Assembly: GCA_001839685.1 (NCBI GenBank)
Contig: MLAK01001226.1
Coordinates: 3,726-43,467, forward strand
Direction of reading: 5' to 3'
DNA length: 39,742 bases
Source: Tritrichomonas foetus
Taxonomy: Eukaryota > Parabasalia > Tritrichomonadida > Tritrichomonadidae
The notes under the pieces were generated by a model. That model was not told the DNA's origin. It searched no databases and was given only the letters and a program-made list of their open reading frames with translations. Shown here piece by piece: positions 26,799 to 36,360 of the stretch (position 1 is its first letter; every line of letters begins with the position of its first letter). A program made the translations under genes and the position numbers.

Positions 26799-28355
26799 AT
26801 GAAAAAATATCTCATTGAAAAAAAACATTCATTATTCATGAAAAAAGTTATCGAATCATACAACCCAAGATTGTCTAATCATATATTCCCAAGTGTTGAA
26901 GAATATGATTCAAGTGATCCATTTGGAAGTTCAAATTCTAGCATTTCTGATTACAAAAAACAGTACCAAAATGAAAGATGTTCTCGATCTTTGAACTTAA
27001 GGCAAATTCATAGAACATCATTACAAGATTTTTTAACTCAAATATTACCCCCAGTTGTACCGACAGAACATATTGTTTTACCAGATATTAATCATATTTT
27101 AGATCCCGAAAAATGTATTCAACAATTAATCTCTAAAGATGAAAATATAATATCAAATATTCTCAATCAAATATTGCTAGCCTCTCAAAACGCCAACTTA
27201 ACACTGGATTCATTATGTTCAAGTTCAGATTTTTTAAATACACTTGCTGATTGTTTAAATCATGACTACTCAATACCATTAGTTGTACAAGTTATACAAA
27301 CAATAATTACTATTTTTCCCTTACTCGAATCACCAGAATTGATGGAAGAGTTTATTGATGACGGAATTGTTATGTCACTGTATGATTTACTTTCATCTGA
27401 TGATTTGATGATAATAGCTGCCGGAATTCAATTAACTGATAAAATCTGTGAAATATCTAGTTATGGTAGAGATGCTGTTATATGTTTAGAAATACACAAA
27501 TGTTTGATTAATGTTGCAAAAAGTGAAAATAATGCACTAGTAAATGCTGCATGCGAAGCTTTAAGAAAGTTGTTTGCTTATAGTGAATATATTGATACCA
27601 TTCCACTCTTAAATTCCATTGAACAACTTGCAGAACTTCTTACTCTAAATTCCCATTCTGCAGTTGAAGCAATTTTAATTTGTTTTGTTGAAATTACAAA
27701 TATTCAACCATCATTAGTGTTTTCAATTTACAATTTAAATATTCTTCCATATTTAATCAGTTTACTTTCTGATGAGTATCTGAAACCTGTCACACTGAGA
27801 CTTATAGGAAATTTATGTATTGCTCAACCATCACAAATTCAAATGATGTTTGATTGTGGACTTTTTCAAATCCTTATGGAATCTATCTATTCTACTTGTG
27901 CATCTGATGCATTTTGGGTTTTATCTAATCTTGTTGAGGCAGTACCACAAATGATTTTACCACTACTTCCCCAGAATATGTTTCATGATGCAGTAACTTT
28001 ATGCGAAAATGCATCAATTGAAATAAAAAAGGAAGGAATATTCTTCTTAGCTACAGTAATACTATTCTCTGAAAAAGAGAAAATGCACGATTTTATGACT
28101 ACTAATATGATTGATTTACTGTCAGAAATGCTGGGAAGTGGTGTACCATTGATCGTTTTAAGGTGCTTAGATGTTTTAATGCTCTTTGTTCATAATCAAA
28201 TTTGTAACAATTCTCAAGAAATCATTAGTCTACTTTTACAAAGTGATGCTACTGATAGACTTGAAGAATTAATTGAGCAAGATCAACCAATGATAACTGA
28301 ACGAGCAAAATACCTTCTAAATCATGTCGATTGCTCTTTTTATCAATCACATTGA
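26799..28355 (+). CDS. armadillo-repeat protein, importin-alpha-like
   Basis: 518 aa from the first ATG (upstream in-frame codons start at a TTG). The N-terminal about 75 residues are charged and disordered with RCSRSLNLRQIHR. From about residue 85 to the end the protein is a series of helical repeats of about 42 residues with ARM/HEAT-type spacing. Examples are LLSSDDLMIIAAGIQLTDKI, LVNAACEALRKLFAYSEY, LLSDEYLKPVTLRLIGNLC and CASDAFWVLSNLVEAVPQMI. The last resembles the Trp-Asn type helix of importin alpha (A-W-x-L-S-N). Importin alpha binds nuclear localisation signals, but the importin-beta-binding basic domain is weak here. It may therefore be a divergent importin alpha or another ARM scaffold of the kind abundant in trichomonads. 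Confidence 0.85.
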   Translation: MKKYLIEKKHSLFMKKVIESYNPRLSNHIFPSVEEYDSSDPFGSSNSSISDYKKQYQNERCSRSLNLRQIHRTSLQDFLTQILPPVVPTEHIVLPDINHILDPEKCIQQLISKDENIISNILNQILLASQNANLTLDSLCSSSDFLNTLADCLNHDYSIPLVVQVIQTIITIFPLLESPELMEEFIDDGIVMSLYDLLSSDDLMIIAAGIQLTDKICEISSYGRDAVICLEIHKCLINVAKSENNALVNAACEALRKLFAYSEYIDTIPLLNSIEQLAELLTLNSHSAVEAILICFVEITNIQPSLVFSIYNLNILPYLISLLSDEYLKPVTLRLIGNLCIAQPSQIQMMFDCGLFQILMESIYSTCASDAFWVLSNLVEAVPQMILPLLPQNMFHDAVTLCENASIEIKKEGIFFLATVILFSEKEKMHDFMTTNMIDLLSEMLGSGVPLIVLRCLDVLMLFVHNQICNNSQEIISLLLQSDATDRLEELIEQDQPMITERAKYLLNHVDCSFYQSH

Positions 28356-28614
28356 TTTGGCTATGTTTTTAAATAGTTTTCTTTCATCATTAATTTTCTT
28401 TCATCATTTGTTTTCTTTCGTAAAAAATATTCATTCATCTATTCCCTCTTGAAATGAAGGGGAAATTTAAACCTCTCTTATCATTTTATGAATACATTAA
28501 TAGATATTCGACAAGATTTGATATATTGGGGGATTATTTTTTTTTTTAAAAAAAAGACAAGAGCTTTATATATAATCGTTTATAAAAATAATAAATATCT
28601 CTACATATAATATT

Positions 28615-29322
28615 TCAATCTGTTTTTTCTTTCACATTTTCAATTTTTTGTCTTTTAGAAATATCTTCATCACATACATTTTCATTTGAAGTATTATTTT
28701 GCTGGATTTTCGGATTTGTCTGGTTTGATTTGGACTTTTTGCTTGATGTTAATAATTCCAATTGCTTTTGCTTTTTTTGATTTTGTCTCCAAAACGCATA
28801 AGCGTAAGATAAGAAGAAGCATGACGATAATAATATTAGCTGCCAGTGCATTTCATACCATGGAGTACTGTCATAAATTTTTTCAAAATCACAAAGTAGC
28901 CATTCTTTGTTTTCTTGATCAAAAAGTGATAAATGAATTCTAGATTTGTTCTCAATTAATAAATGGAAAAGCCATCCTCTAAATTTCCCTGTTGCTGAAA
29001 AATGACCTTTTGCAGGTGATTCAATTTTTACAGCAATTTCTCTATCTTGTGGTTTTTCTTCAGCTTCATCATCAGAAAAATGCCATAACCCTTTTGAATC
29101 CGAATATATATGGAATTTATAATAAATTTCATTTTTACATCTCAAAATTCCAGTAAAGTTGTTTTTTTGGAATCGATCGATATTGGCATCACAAAATGAT
29201 GGAAAAGAGTGAACTGATGAGGTATTCAGAGTTGAGAAACTACAAAACCAATTTCCCATTAATGCAGGTTTAAATTGATGATCAAAGCGAAAGAGTGCAA
29301 TTAAAGGTAACAAAAAAATCAT
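28615..29322 (-). CDS. single-pass type I membrane protein, unknown
   Basis: A 235-aa frame. Residues 1-12 (MIFLLPLIALFR) look like a short signal peptide. Residues 15-155 form an extracytoplasmic, beta-rich domain with four Cys (in the early WFCSF and SFCDAN, in LRCKN and in LLCDF) and an N-T-S glycosylation-type sequon early on. A membrane span follows (WQLILLSSCFFLSYAYAFW, about 160-178). The cytosolic tail of about 55 residues is K/Q/N-rich and ends in EKTD. The lumenal domain could be an ER or secretory-pathway adaptor, but no family is recognised. It converges with the armadillo gene, and a small repeat of TTTTCTTTCATCATT lies in the spacer at about 28378-28412. Confidence 0.75.
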   Translation of the reverse strand: MIFLLPLIALFRFDHQFKPALMGNWFCSFSTLNTSSVHSFPSFCDANIDRFQKNNFTGILRCKNEIYYKFHIYSDSKGLWHFSDDEAEEKPQDREIAVKIESPAKGHFSATGKFRGWLFHLLIENKSRIHLSLFDQENKEWLLCDFEKIYDSTPWYEMHWQLILLSSCFFLSYAYAFWRQNQKKQKQLELLTSSKKSKSNQTNPKIQQNNTSNENVCDEDISKRQKIENVKEKTD

Positions 29323-29885
29323 ATGAATTTTGATCGTTTTCCATTCAAAAATTTCTATTGGTTTTTATCGTCCATGTGGGAAACCTAAAACGAAAATATC
29401 GCTAATATTAAATTAGTAATCCGCAATTCTTGAATTAAAATTATTTATATTTATTATCTCTATAAATATGTTTATCTACTCACCATTTATCAAATTATGA
29501 TTTATGACTATTTATTTAAAAGAGGTTCATTGTGATTGTAGATACAGATATAAAAAATACTATGAAAAACCCCTAAAAAACATTCTTCTTATCAATAAAA
29601 TCAACGCTATTTGAAAATATGATATATACAGATTCTGAGTCGGATTATCGTGAATTAATGTTTATCTCAAATTCAACAACTAGATGTTTTGACAAAAATA
29701 TTGGCAAAAAACTTACTGACTAATCGTCATGTGAGAGGATACAATCTGATCGTTTTTCAGATTTATCGGATTAATAATCCAATCAAATATTAAGTAGTTT
29801 ATGTCTAAAGCACCACTGAATTTTTCTATCGATTCACTTTTTAAGGCATATAAAACATATACCCATTGAAATATCCGAATCCCCA
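29323..29885. other. intergenic spacer, divergent
   Basis: About 560 bases between the divergent membrane-protein and MATE genes. AT-rich, and nothing recognisable besides the putative initiator next to the MATE start. Confidence 0.6.
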
Positions 29886-29890
29886 TCATT
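29886..29890 (+). promoter_or_regulatory. possible initiator (Inr) for the MATE gene
   Basis: TCATT, matching TCA(Py)(T/A), lies 43 bases before the chosen ATG at 29929. The in-frame TTG at 29866 lies upstream of this site, which supports the ATG as start. Confidence 0.35.
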
Positions 29891-29928
29891 CAATATTCAA
29901 ATATTCAATATCACAGAAACACAAAAAA

Positions 29929-31605
29929 ATGAGTGAACTCGAAGAACCACTCAACAAAACTCCACTTGACGAAGAAGAACTCGATCAAGAACAACCAAAC
30001 GAAATCAAAAGTACACCTCCTGCCAAACCAGGAGCGAAGAATGCCGAAGAACGTTACAGACTTGGCGGTCGTCCACCATTGATCACTTTAGCAATATTGT
30101 TAGTCGGACCATTCGTTTCTCAAGTAGTCAATGGATTGTACGGTGTTATTTCATCAATGTGGGTCGCCAGGGCCCTCGGTGACATTGGAATGGCTGCAAT
30201 TTCGTTATATTCAAATCTCGATATGATCGGCCGAGCGGTTGGCTTTTTCATGCTCACTGCTGCGTCACAGCGTATTTCGTCGCTATTCGGAGAGAACAAA
30301 GGAGATGAAGCCGGCCAAGTCATATGCGATTTATTTAGATGCTGCTTTATTGGCGGAATGATTGTTCCGGCCATTTTGATTCCATGCTCCAGGCCGCTTG
30401 CCGCCTGGTTTGGTGCTGAAAAGCTTACCACTGATATGGCATTTAATTATTTGACACCATTAAACGCATGCTCATGTATAACATGCGTATATTTGATGTG
30501 GTGTGGCTGCCTTCAAGCCATGGGCCGTTCTCTTCTCGTTGGTGCTGTCCAAATAGCATCACTTGTTGCAAACATGGCAATTTTCTGCCCGCTTTTCTTG
30601 CTGGTCTTCAAATGGGGCACAGTCGGAGCTGCTTTTGCCACAATTGTTTCTGAATTTATACCGGCTTTTACATTAACGATTCTCTTCTTCTGCGGGAAAT
30701 TCGGAGTCAAGCCCGATTGGCGAGGTCTTTTTAGAAAATTCTCACCTCACACAACAACAGCACTCAAAATTGGTCTCTCCCAGCTTATCATGAATTTATC
30801 ACGTAGTATTCCCAGTATCTTTAATAGAAAGTTTATGGGTCTCTGTGCTGAAAATCGTGGTGACACAGGTGATGATGGAACATTTGAAGATGCAATTGCT
30901 GGATTCAACGCAGTATCACGTATATATGCAGTTACAGATGCTGTCCGTCTTGCAGTATCAATGGGTTTATTACCATCTGCTTCGTTCGCATTTACAAGTC
31001 ATAGATACAAGCGTATTTTTACTTTAATCTTCCATGCTGTCTGGATTGATCTTGTCTGGAGTATAGCAACTACTCTTCTTACAGCATTTGGTTCTCGTTA
31101 TGTAGCAATGTCTATTTCAACAAGTGAGAACTATCTTCGATGGGCTGCACCAATGCTTCGAACTGCAAATTGGGAAGCTCCAATTGCTTGGATTAGAAAC
31201 ATTATTCAAACTACTCTTCAAGCCTTACAATATGGAATGACTTCAACAATTTATAGCTTCTTTTCAACATTCTGTACATATATTGGTGGCCTTTTGATTC
31301 TTTATTATACAAATAAATACGACTTTGTCCGACTAATGTATGTTTTCGTGATATCTTCTGGAATTGCAGCGTTTGTCGGATTCTTCGTGGTGTTTCCACC
31401 ACTTTACAAAATTTGGAAGGAAAGGCATGAAGATAATGATGAAGTCATTCCAAATCCAAAAGATACGAAGAACAAAGCAGAAATTACACCTGAATCTGGT
31501 GAGGATGGAATAGAATTGAAAGACATTCAGTTACCAAAATCAAGCACAGAACAATTCGTTGATAATATCGATAACAATAAAGAAGAAGAACTAGAAAACA
31601 AATGA
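29929..31605 (+). CDS. MATE-family transporter
   Basis: 558 aa from the ATG of MSELEEPL. After about 40 hydrophilic N-terminal residues (acid- and P-rich) come about 12 membrane spans. They begin with PLITLAILLVGPFVSQVVNG and SSMWVARALGDIGMAAISLY, the family pattern for the first two helices of multidrug and toxin extrusion (MATE) carriers. Further spans include MIVPAILIPC, AVQIASLVANMAIFCPLFLL, AAFATIVSEFIPAFTLTILF and a C-terminal group ending near FFVVFPPLYKIW. The tail after about residue 495 is cytosolic and acidic. MATE carriers export cationic organic compounds with an H+ or Na+ gradient; substrate and location here are unknown. An 80-nt T tract lies about 120 bases beyond the stop. 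Confidence 0.93.
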   Translation: MSELEEPLNKTPLDEEELDQEQPNEIKSTPPAKPGAKNAEERYRLGGRPPLITLAILLVGPFVSQVVNGLYGVISSMWVARALGDIGMAAISLYSNLDMIGRAVGFFMLTAASQRISSLFGENKGDEAGQVICDLFRCCFIGGMIVPAILIPCSRPLAAWFGAEKLTTDMAFNYLTPLNACSCITCVYLMWCGCLQAMGRSLLVGAVQIASLVANMAIFCPLFLLVFKWGTVGAAFATIVSEFIPAFTLTILFFCGKFGVKPDWRGLFRKFSPHTTTALKIGLSQLIMNLSRSIPSIFNRKFMGLCAENRGDTGDDGTFEDAIAGFNAVSRIYAVTDAVRLAVSMGLLPSASFAFTSHRYKRIFTLIFHAVWIDLVWSIATTLLTAFGSRYVAMSISTSENYLRWAAPMLRTANWEAPIAWIRNIIQTTLQALQYGMTSTIYSFFSTFCTYIGGLLILYYTNKYDFVRLMYVFVISSGIAAFVGFFVVFPPLYKIWKERHEDNDEVIPNPKDTKNKAEITPESGEDGIELKDIQLPKSSTEQFVDNIDNNKEEELENK

Positions 31606-31723
31606 AAACTAATAAATGAAAGCAAAACAAATAAATAAAAACAAACAAATCAAGAGAAAATAATATATATTCACATGGCAAAGAATTATAATTTTTAGAT
31701 TAAATAGAATCTTTACATTTTTC

Positions 31724-31806
<83 letters not shown>

Positions 31807-32460
31807 TTTTTGTTTTTTTGATATAAATATATCAAAATTCTTCTTTATTTTCCACACCAAAATATTGTTAAAGCAAAATGTTAAGTTTGTAATATTCTTA
31901 TTTTTAGTTACTATATCACCAATAAACTGATAATTTGATAAATCATGTTAATGTTATTAAAAATATAAGATTAATAACATCATAGTTAATATTTTCAATC
32001 ATCAATATACCATCATTTTTAATTCAAAAAGAAAAGAAAAATCGACGAACTTATGATGGATTCAGCACAATGTGACGATGTTATATATTTTTACTGGATG
32101 CTAACTACATTAGCTTCTCTGCTAAATAAGTCCCTAATATTTCCAATCTCAATAAAAATATCATTTTGCATATCATTGAATCCCGAAAAAAAATAAAGTT
32201 TCAAAATTTTATTTTATTTATAAAAACCATCAATATTAACAAATATAAAAGTAATAATACTAGTAATGAATCATGAAAAGTATTATTAGCATAAGCTTGC
32301 ACACAAACATATGAATATTTCTTGGGTCAGATGAATACTAAGAAAAAGAAAAACAAAACAAAATCCTAATATTTAGTTTGCATTAATATGAGTGATATGA
32401 AATAAGTTACAATCAAATGAATGGTTGATTTGTTCAATTTCCATTTGCATTTAAGTTCAT
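31606..32460. other. convergent spacer with long T tract
   Basis: About 855 AT-rich bases between two convergent genes, including the T80 tract. The remainder has no useful frame and no recognisable structure. Confidence 0.6.
31726..31805. repeat. homopolymer T tract, 80 nt
   Basis: Eighty consecutive T, followed by G and two shorter T runs (TTTTTGTTTTTTTG). It is unusually long for a random AT-rich spacer. The true length may differ because homopolymers are hard to sequence. Confidence 0.95.
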
Positions 32461-33609
32461 TTAAAAATTAAAATCTTCTTTCTTTGGTTCTTCAGAAACG
32501 TAAGTTGCTGCAATATTTTGTTGCTTCAATTTATTCACAATTTCACGAATCAAACATTCGTTTTCATTTTCGTTTTCATTTTCTTTATGAATTGAAGATG
32601 TGCTTGATACAAGTTCCTTTCTTCTACTTGGTGTTTCTCCTCTGATGAGACCACCACCAGCCATGCAGGCATTTGGACAAAAATCAGCTTCAACAATATC
32701 AAATTTGCAGCGGTTTCTATCAATGTTTGCGCAAAGTCTTCTTAAAGCAGCTTCACCACAAATCATAGCAGTATTAAATTCTCCATTACTATATTCAATT
32801 GTATTTCCAATCACTTTTGTGGTTATTTCTTTTCCAGGTGATAACTTTCTCAACATGTATAAGGCATCATTATCAGCTGGAAATGACGGAACTTCAATTT
32901 CATCTGATTCAATAATTCTATCATCAATTTCACCAATTGTCATTGCAGCATCAACGTCATTTTCAAACCTTCCTGTTTCAAGTTTCCTATCGTAACAAGG
33001 TGCAACATTCATTACATAAGTTATTTTGTTATTTTCGCTTTCGGAATTTGTCACAAATGCTTTTTGAAAGATTGCATAGAGTTGGGGGAATGGTTTTATT
33101 TGTGCAAGGTGATTTGCATATTTTGTTTTTCTTTCAAAAAACATAACAGCACCAGCACAACGAGAAATAATTAGCGGTTTCTGGATATTTCCATTGTTGA
33201 ATATATCGAGTAACAAATATCTCCAAACGGCTTGCCAAATCCCGTCGTGGTCAACATGGGAAGCACCAAGTGATGTGAGAAAAGACGTTAAAGAGCCGTA
33301 AGCTTTTTGAATTGACCATCCTCTTGCCGCCGCTAAATTCGATAGCGCGGAGGATGAAATGAGCGCAGAAAATCCGGGATGTTCACGAACTTTTTCTAAA
33401 ACAAGCGTTGGATCTTGATGGGCAAGCAAATTAATGTCGTCTTCTGTGATGGCGCATCCGCTGCATGCGAGGCAGTCTTTCAAAGAGACGCGATAAGCAT
33501 CGTCGTCACCTTTCACTTTTCCGCGTTCTTCTAGAATTGGATGGAGGCATATTACTGAGTCGGTGGTCGGAACTTCCGATTTCATTAAGTGATTTTTTTT
33601 TGTGAACAT
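32461..33609 (-). CDS. NAR1: Nar1/NARFL (IOP1)-like cytosolic Fe-S assembly factor
   Basis: A 382-aa hydrogenase-related protein. All expected cluster ligands are visible. For the N-terminal 4Fe-4S: C21 and the CLACSGC motif (C46, C49, C52). For the second cluster: C151 (SRCAGAVMF), C205 (VAPCYDRKLE) and C311/C315 in FCPNACMAGGGLIRGE. CLACSGC with the GGG following the last pair is diagnostic for Nar1/NARFL. The family delivers Fe-S clusters to the CIA targeting complex in the cytosol (established). True [FeFe]-hydrogenases differ in lacking this short N-terminal domain arrangement and carrying extra ferredoxin-like domains. The C-terminal 60 residues are E/N-rich (ENENENENEC) and the protein ends FNF. 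The stop is TAA followed by A, forming TAAA. Confidence 0.95.
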   Translation of the reverse strand: MFTKKNHLMKSEVPTTDSVICLHPILEERGKVKGDDDAYRVSLKDCLACSGCAITEDDINLLAHQDPTLVLEKVREHPGFSALISSSALSNLAAARGWSIQKAYGSLTSFLTSLGASHVDHDGIWQAVWRYLLLDIFNNGNIQKPLIISRCAGAVMFFERKTKYANHLAQIKPFPQLYAIFQKAFVTNSESENNKITYVMNVAPCYDRKLETGRFENDVDAAMTIGEIDDRIIESDEIEVPSFPADNDALYMLRKLSPGKEITTKVIGNTIEYSNGEFNTAMICGEAALRRLCANIDRNRCKFDIVEADFCPNACMAGGGLIRGETPSRRKELVSSTSSIHKENENENENECLIREIVNKLKQQNIAATYVSEEPKKEDFNF

Positions 33610-33723
33610 TGAAAAAGTTTGGAGAAGTGTTATTTTTTGAATAAATAGTGGTCAAAAAGTTTCACTTCTTTAATTTTTTTATATTTAAATTCCGTTGAAA
33701 AACAAAATTGAAAAGTACCGCAT

Positions 33724-34023
33724 TCAAAATAATTTGCATAGATCATTTAAAAATTGAAAAAATTCAATATTTAAATCGTCGGATTCGATGGTGGTAAAAT
33801 GAATGAAATGCAATCTTCTCAACAAATGTTTACGAAAAGAACTTAAAAAATCTATCTCTCTAACTATTGCCATTTCTAATAATGAAACTCTCGATAAATT
33901 ATGAAAATCATCGGATAAAATATGGAAAATGATTTTTTGTAAGATAGAATAAAATTCATTAGAAATGAGAAATATATTCAATTTACTAAAATGATTTTCT
34001 AAGCAAAAAAACAAAAATATCAT
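33724..34023 (-). CDS. possible small ORF overlapping end of ANKRD13-like gene
   Basis: A 99-codon ATG frame whose ATG overlaps the TGA of the upstream gene (ATGA). It is F/L/I-rich, with a more protein-like stretch (SDDFHNLSRVSLLEMAIVREIDFLS) in the middle. It could be a genuine small gene, a C-terminal relic of another gene, or chance. Independent transcription would need a promoter inside the upstream coding region. No family seen. The rest of the 33610-34019 spacer holds nothing else. Confidence 0.3.
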   Translation of the reverse strand: MIFLFFCLENHFSKLNIFLISNEFYSILQKIIFHILSDDFHNLSRVSLLEMAIVREIDFLSSFRKHLLRRLHFIHFTTIESDDLNIEFFQFLNDLCKLF

Positions 34024-35042
34024 TCTTCTGGTCGATCAACATAATTTCTGTACTCATCAACATTTCCATTATGATCATGGAATTGAAACTCTACTCTAAC
34101 AGTTGGGAAAACAAAAACTTCACCTTTTATTGGTGTTCCAACATCGAAAAGCCCCAATAAATTGATAATATTTTTCGCCGTATCTTTAAAAGGCGCAAGT
34201 GCCTCAAGAAAAGGCACCAAAGTATATGGCTGAACAGGAAAATCTTGAGAACACCAAAATTTTCCACTGTAGGTTTTTTCATGATATTGCGGTTTCAAAT
34301 GTTTTTTATCTTTTCCGAAATCTTCACATAAATAGTGTTTGAATTTCACCTTTATATTCGTAAAATCGAATAAAGTCGCATGAAAATTATCATGGACACA
34401 TTCTTTAGTTTTTCTTCTCAAAAGTTTCTTGGGGCAGCTTCGATGAATATTTTCAACATCAATTGAGCCTTTGAGTAGATCCATATTCATCAAATTGTCG
34501 ATATCTGTGTCAAAATCTTTACTGTCGATGATTTCTCTCAAAACGGAAACTTTTTCGCCAGATACATTATCGACAGCAAGAAATGAATCAAGCATGTCGG
34601 GACAAGAAGCATCAAAGAATACAGAAACTGACCCTTTGGTGAATCTGAAACCTGACCAATTAGCAAGTCCAGTATCGATTCTCAACTTGCTTCCAACTTT
34701 TGTCATTTTCCATTCATCTTTTGGACAGAAGGCTGAAATAAAAGGAATCCATGAATAAACTCTCCATTTAAACTTCATTTGAAAATCAGGTAAAGTTAAA
34801 AAGTTCTCAACTAAAGCTGGAAATCTTTCCATCACAGTTTGAACATTTTTTTCACGATTTTTACGACTCACATATTTAAAGAATTCAATATTTCCAGATA
34901 ATTGGGCATAGTCTAAGGCAGTGAGATCATGTTTATCAGATATCCTTGTATCAACTCCACTTTCAATTAATGCACGAGCATCATCAAATCTCTTTTCTTT
35001 GATGGCTCTCCACAACATTTTGGGTGATGGCTCTTCTGTCAT
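34020..35042 (-). CDS. ANKRD13-type protein (ankyrin plus GPCR-chaperone domain)
   Basis: 340 aa from the first ATG (MTEEPSPKMLWRAI; the upstream in-frame codon is TTG). The first about 70 residues form two ankyrin-like helix pairs (KRFDDARALIESGVDTRISD, LTALDYAQLSGNIEFFKYVS). The remainder matches the ANKRD13 family GPCR-chaperone domain: FKWRVYSWIPFISAFCPKDEW then SKLRIDTGLANWSGFRFTKG, and toward the end FPVQPYTLVPFLEALAPF, and GEVFVFPTVRVEFQF. In animals ANKRD13 proteins bind ubiquitinated membrane cargo through C-terminal ubiquitin-interacting motifs and act in endocytic sorting; this protein ends right after the domain and has no such motif. On the minus strand TTTTCATATTTTAC upstream contains TCATA, a match to the initiator consensus. 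Confidence 0.88.
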   Translation of the reverse strand: MTEEPSPKMLWRAIKEKRFDDARALIESGVDTRISDKHDLTALDYAQLSGNIEFFKYVSRKNREKNVQTVMERFPALVENFLTLPDFQMKFKWRVYSWIPFISAFCPKDEWKMTKVGSKLRIDTGLANWSGFRFTKGSVSVFFDASCPDMLDSFLAVDNVSGEKVSVLREIIDSKDFDTDIDNLMNMDLLKGSIDVENIHRSCPKKLLRRKTKECVHDNFHATLFDFTNIKVKFKHYLCEDFGKDKKHLKPQYHEKTYSGKFWCSQDFPVQPYTLVPFLEALAPFKDTAKNIINLLGLFDVGTPIKGEVFVFPTVRVEFQFHDHNGNVDEYRNYVDRPEE

Positions 35043-35202
35043 GCTTGATGCCAAGTAAAATATGAAAATTTTCCATAGTTATTCGGGCAAATATCGATTG
35101 AAAAATATAATCGTAACCATGGTGAATATATGACCAATTATTCACAGAAAAAAATAACAAAATAGTAGACCAAATATGCTATGAAAAATTGAGACCCAAA
35201 TA

Positions 35203-36333
35203 ATGGCGGCGAGCGGGAATCGCGGGTTTAAAGGAGTTTTATTATCTTCGATATTTGGACAATGCGAAGTCCCATTTCAATGTGCACCACACCCTATTCA
35301 CATGTATGACGGAAATGTCACATTTGTAGAAATTATCGACGGATATGGTCAATTTGCAGAATCTCTGTCTTCACAAGAAAACATTAAATATGATCATAAA
35401 GTTTATGCGAAGGATCGAGTTATTAAAGGACATAATATCGATAAATTTTTATCGAATATTATTTGTATTGTTGAACATTTTAGAGATGTTGGAACAGCCC
35501 TTTATTGCTGTCCAGTCACAAAAATTTATCTTGAATTTGGAGTAATAGAAGAATCTGGTGCTATTCATTTATTGGATGGTGAAATGACAACAGCACCACA
35601 CACGTATGCTTCCTATTTATTCCAAAATGTTCCAGGATGTGAGGAAACTTTTGTAGATTTCTTTGTGAATGCAGTCCTGTATAATCCTGGTCATGAAAGA
35701 TGCTACAGCGATTTTCCTGATTGCCAAAAACCAAGATTCAAATGCAAACTACTCTATATCATTTATTATTGTGCAAAGGAACAATTTCCAAACCTTGATT
35801 CCCAAAAATTGTATTATTTAATAAAAAAGAGTATGAATAAAGTTAATGCTAATCGTGAAGTAAATGTCTGCATTAACTGTGTTCATTTATACGCACTTGA
35901 AAAAAGAGACTATCAATGTGAGAAGAGAAAATATCCAAGAGATAAAACTCAACCATATAATTGTGTCCTTTATGAAAGGGAGCCACTTCCACCACCACCA
36001 AAGAAAGTATCTGCACCACAGTTTCCGAAGCCAAGGCCTTCATCTGTTATAAGAAAACTTGCATCAGGTGAGCCAACCCACACTGATAAATCACGAATTA
36101 TTAGCCGATCATTAAAAATGAAAACAAAGCCAGTTTTTATACAGCCTGAATTCCAAAAGCATGATTCAATGGCTTTAAAAGCCACAACAAATTTGTATGG
36201 ATACCAACCATACTCGCGAGTGTCGTGGAATCGAGATGAAATAATAAGGAGATTTCACAAGAAGTCGTACAGGAATACAGAAAGGCCCTACATTGAGCCA
36301 AAGAATTGCCACATTACTAAGTTTATGCAATGA
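35203..36333 (+). CDS. hypothetical protein, Cys-rich, 376 aa
   Basis: A complete 376-aa frame (MAASGNRGFKGVLL). Residues 1-210 look globular, with a strand-rich start (NVTFVEIIDGYGQF) and several Cys, none in a classical zinc-finger spacing (GQCEVPFQCAP, YCCPVTK, NVPGCEE, RCYSDFPDCQ, RFKCKLLYIIYYC). After residue 210 come CINCVHLYALEKRDYQCEKR, then a Pro-rich, basic, disordered tail. The tail has several aromatic/basic blocks (YGYQPYSRVSWNRDE, RRFHKKSYRN) and ends KNCHITKFMQ. No signal peptide. I do not recognise the family; the folded-then-basic tail resembles proteins of axonemal or microtubule association, but that is inference. It is divergent from the ANKRD13-like gene. Confidence 0.8.
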   Translation: MAASGNRGFKGVLLSSIFGQCEVPFQCAPHPIHMYDGNVTFVEIIDGYGQFAESLSSQENIKYDHKVYAKDRVIKGHNIDKFLSNIICIVEHFRDVGTALYCCPVTKIYLEFGVIEESGAIHLLDGEMTTAPHTYASYLFQNVPGCEETFVDFFVNAVLYNPGHERCYSDFPDCQKPRFKCKLLYIIYYCAKEQFPNLDSQKLYYLIKKSMNKVNANREVNVCINCVHLYALEKRDYQCEKRKYPRDKTQPYNCVLYEREPLPPPPKKVSAPQFPKPRPSSVIRKLASGEPTHTDKSRIISRSLKMKTKPVFIQPEFQKHDSMALKATTNLYGYQPYSRVSWNRDEIIRRFHKKSYRNTERPYIEPKNCHITKFMQ

Positions 36334-36360
36334 ATTTTTATTTGTTTGTAAATTATTTGA

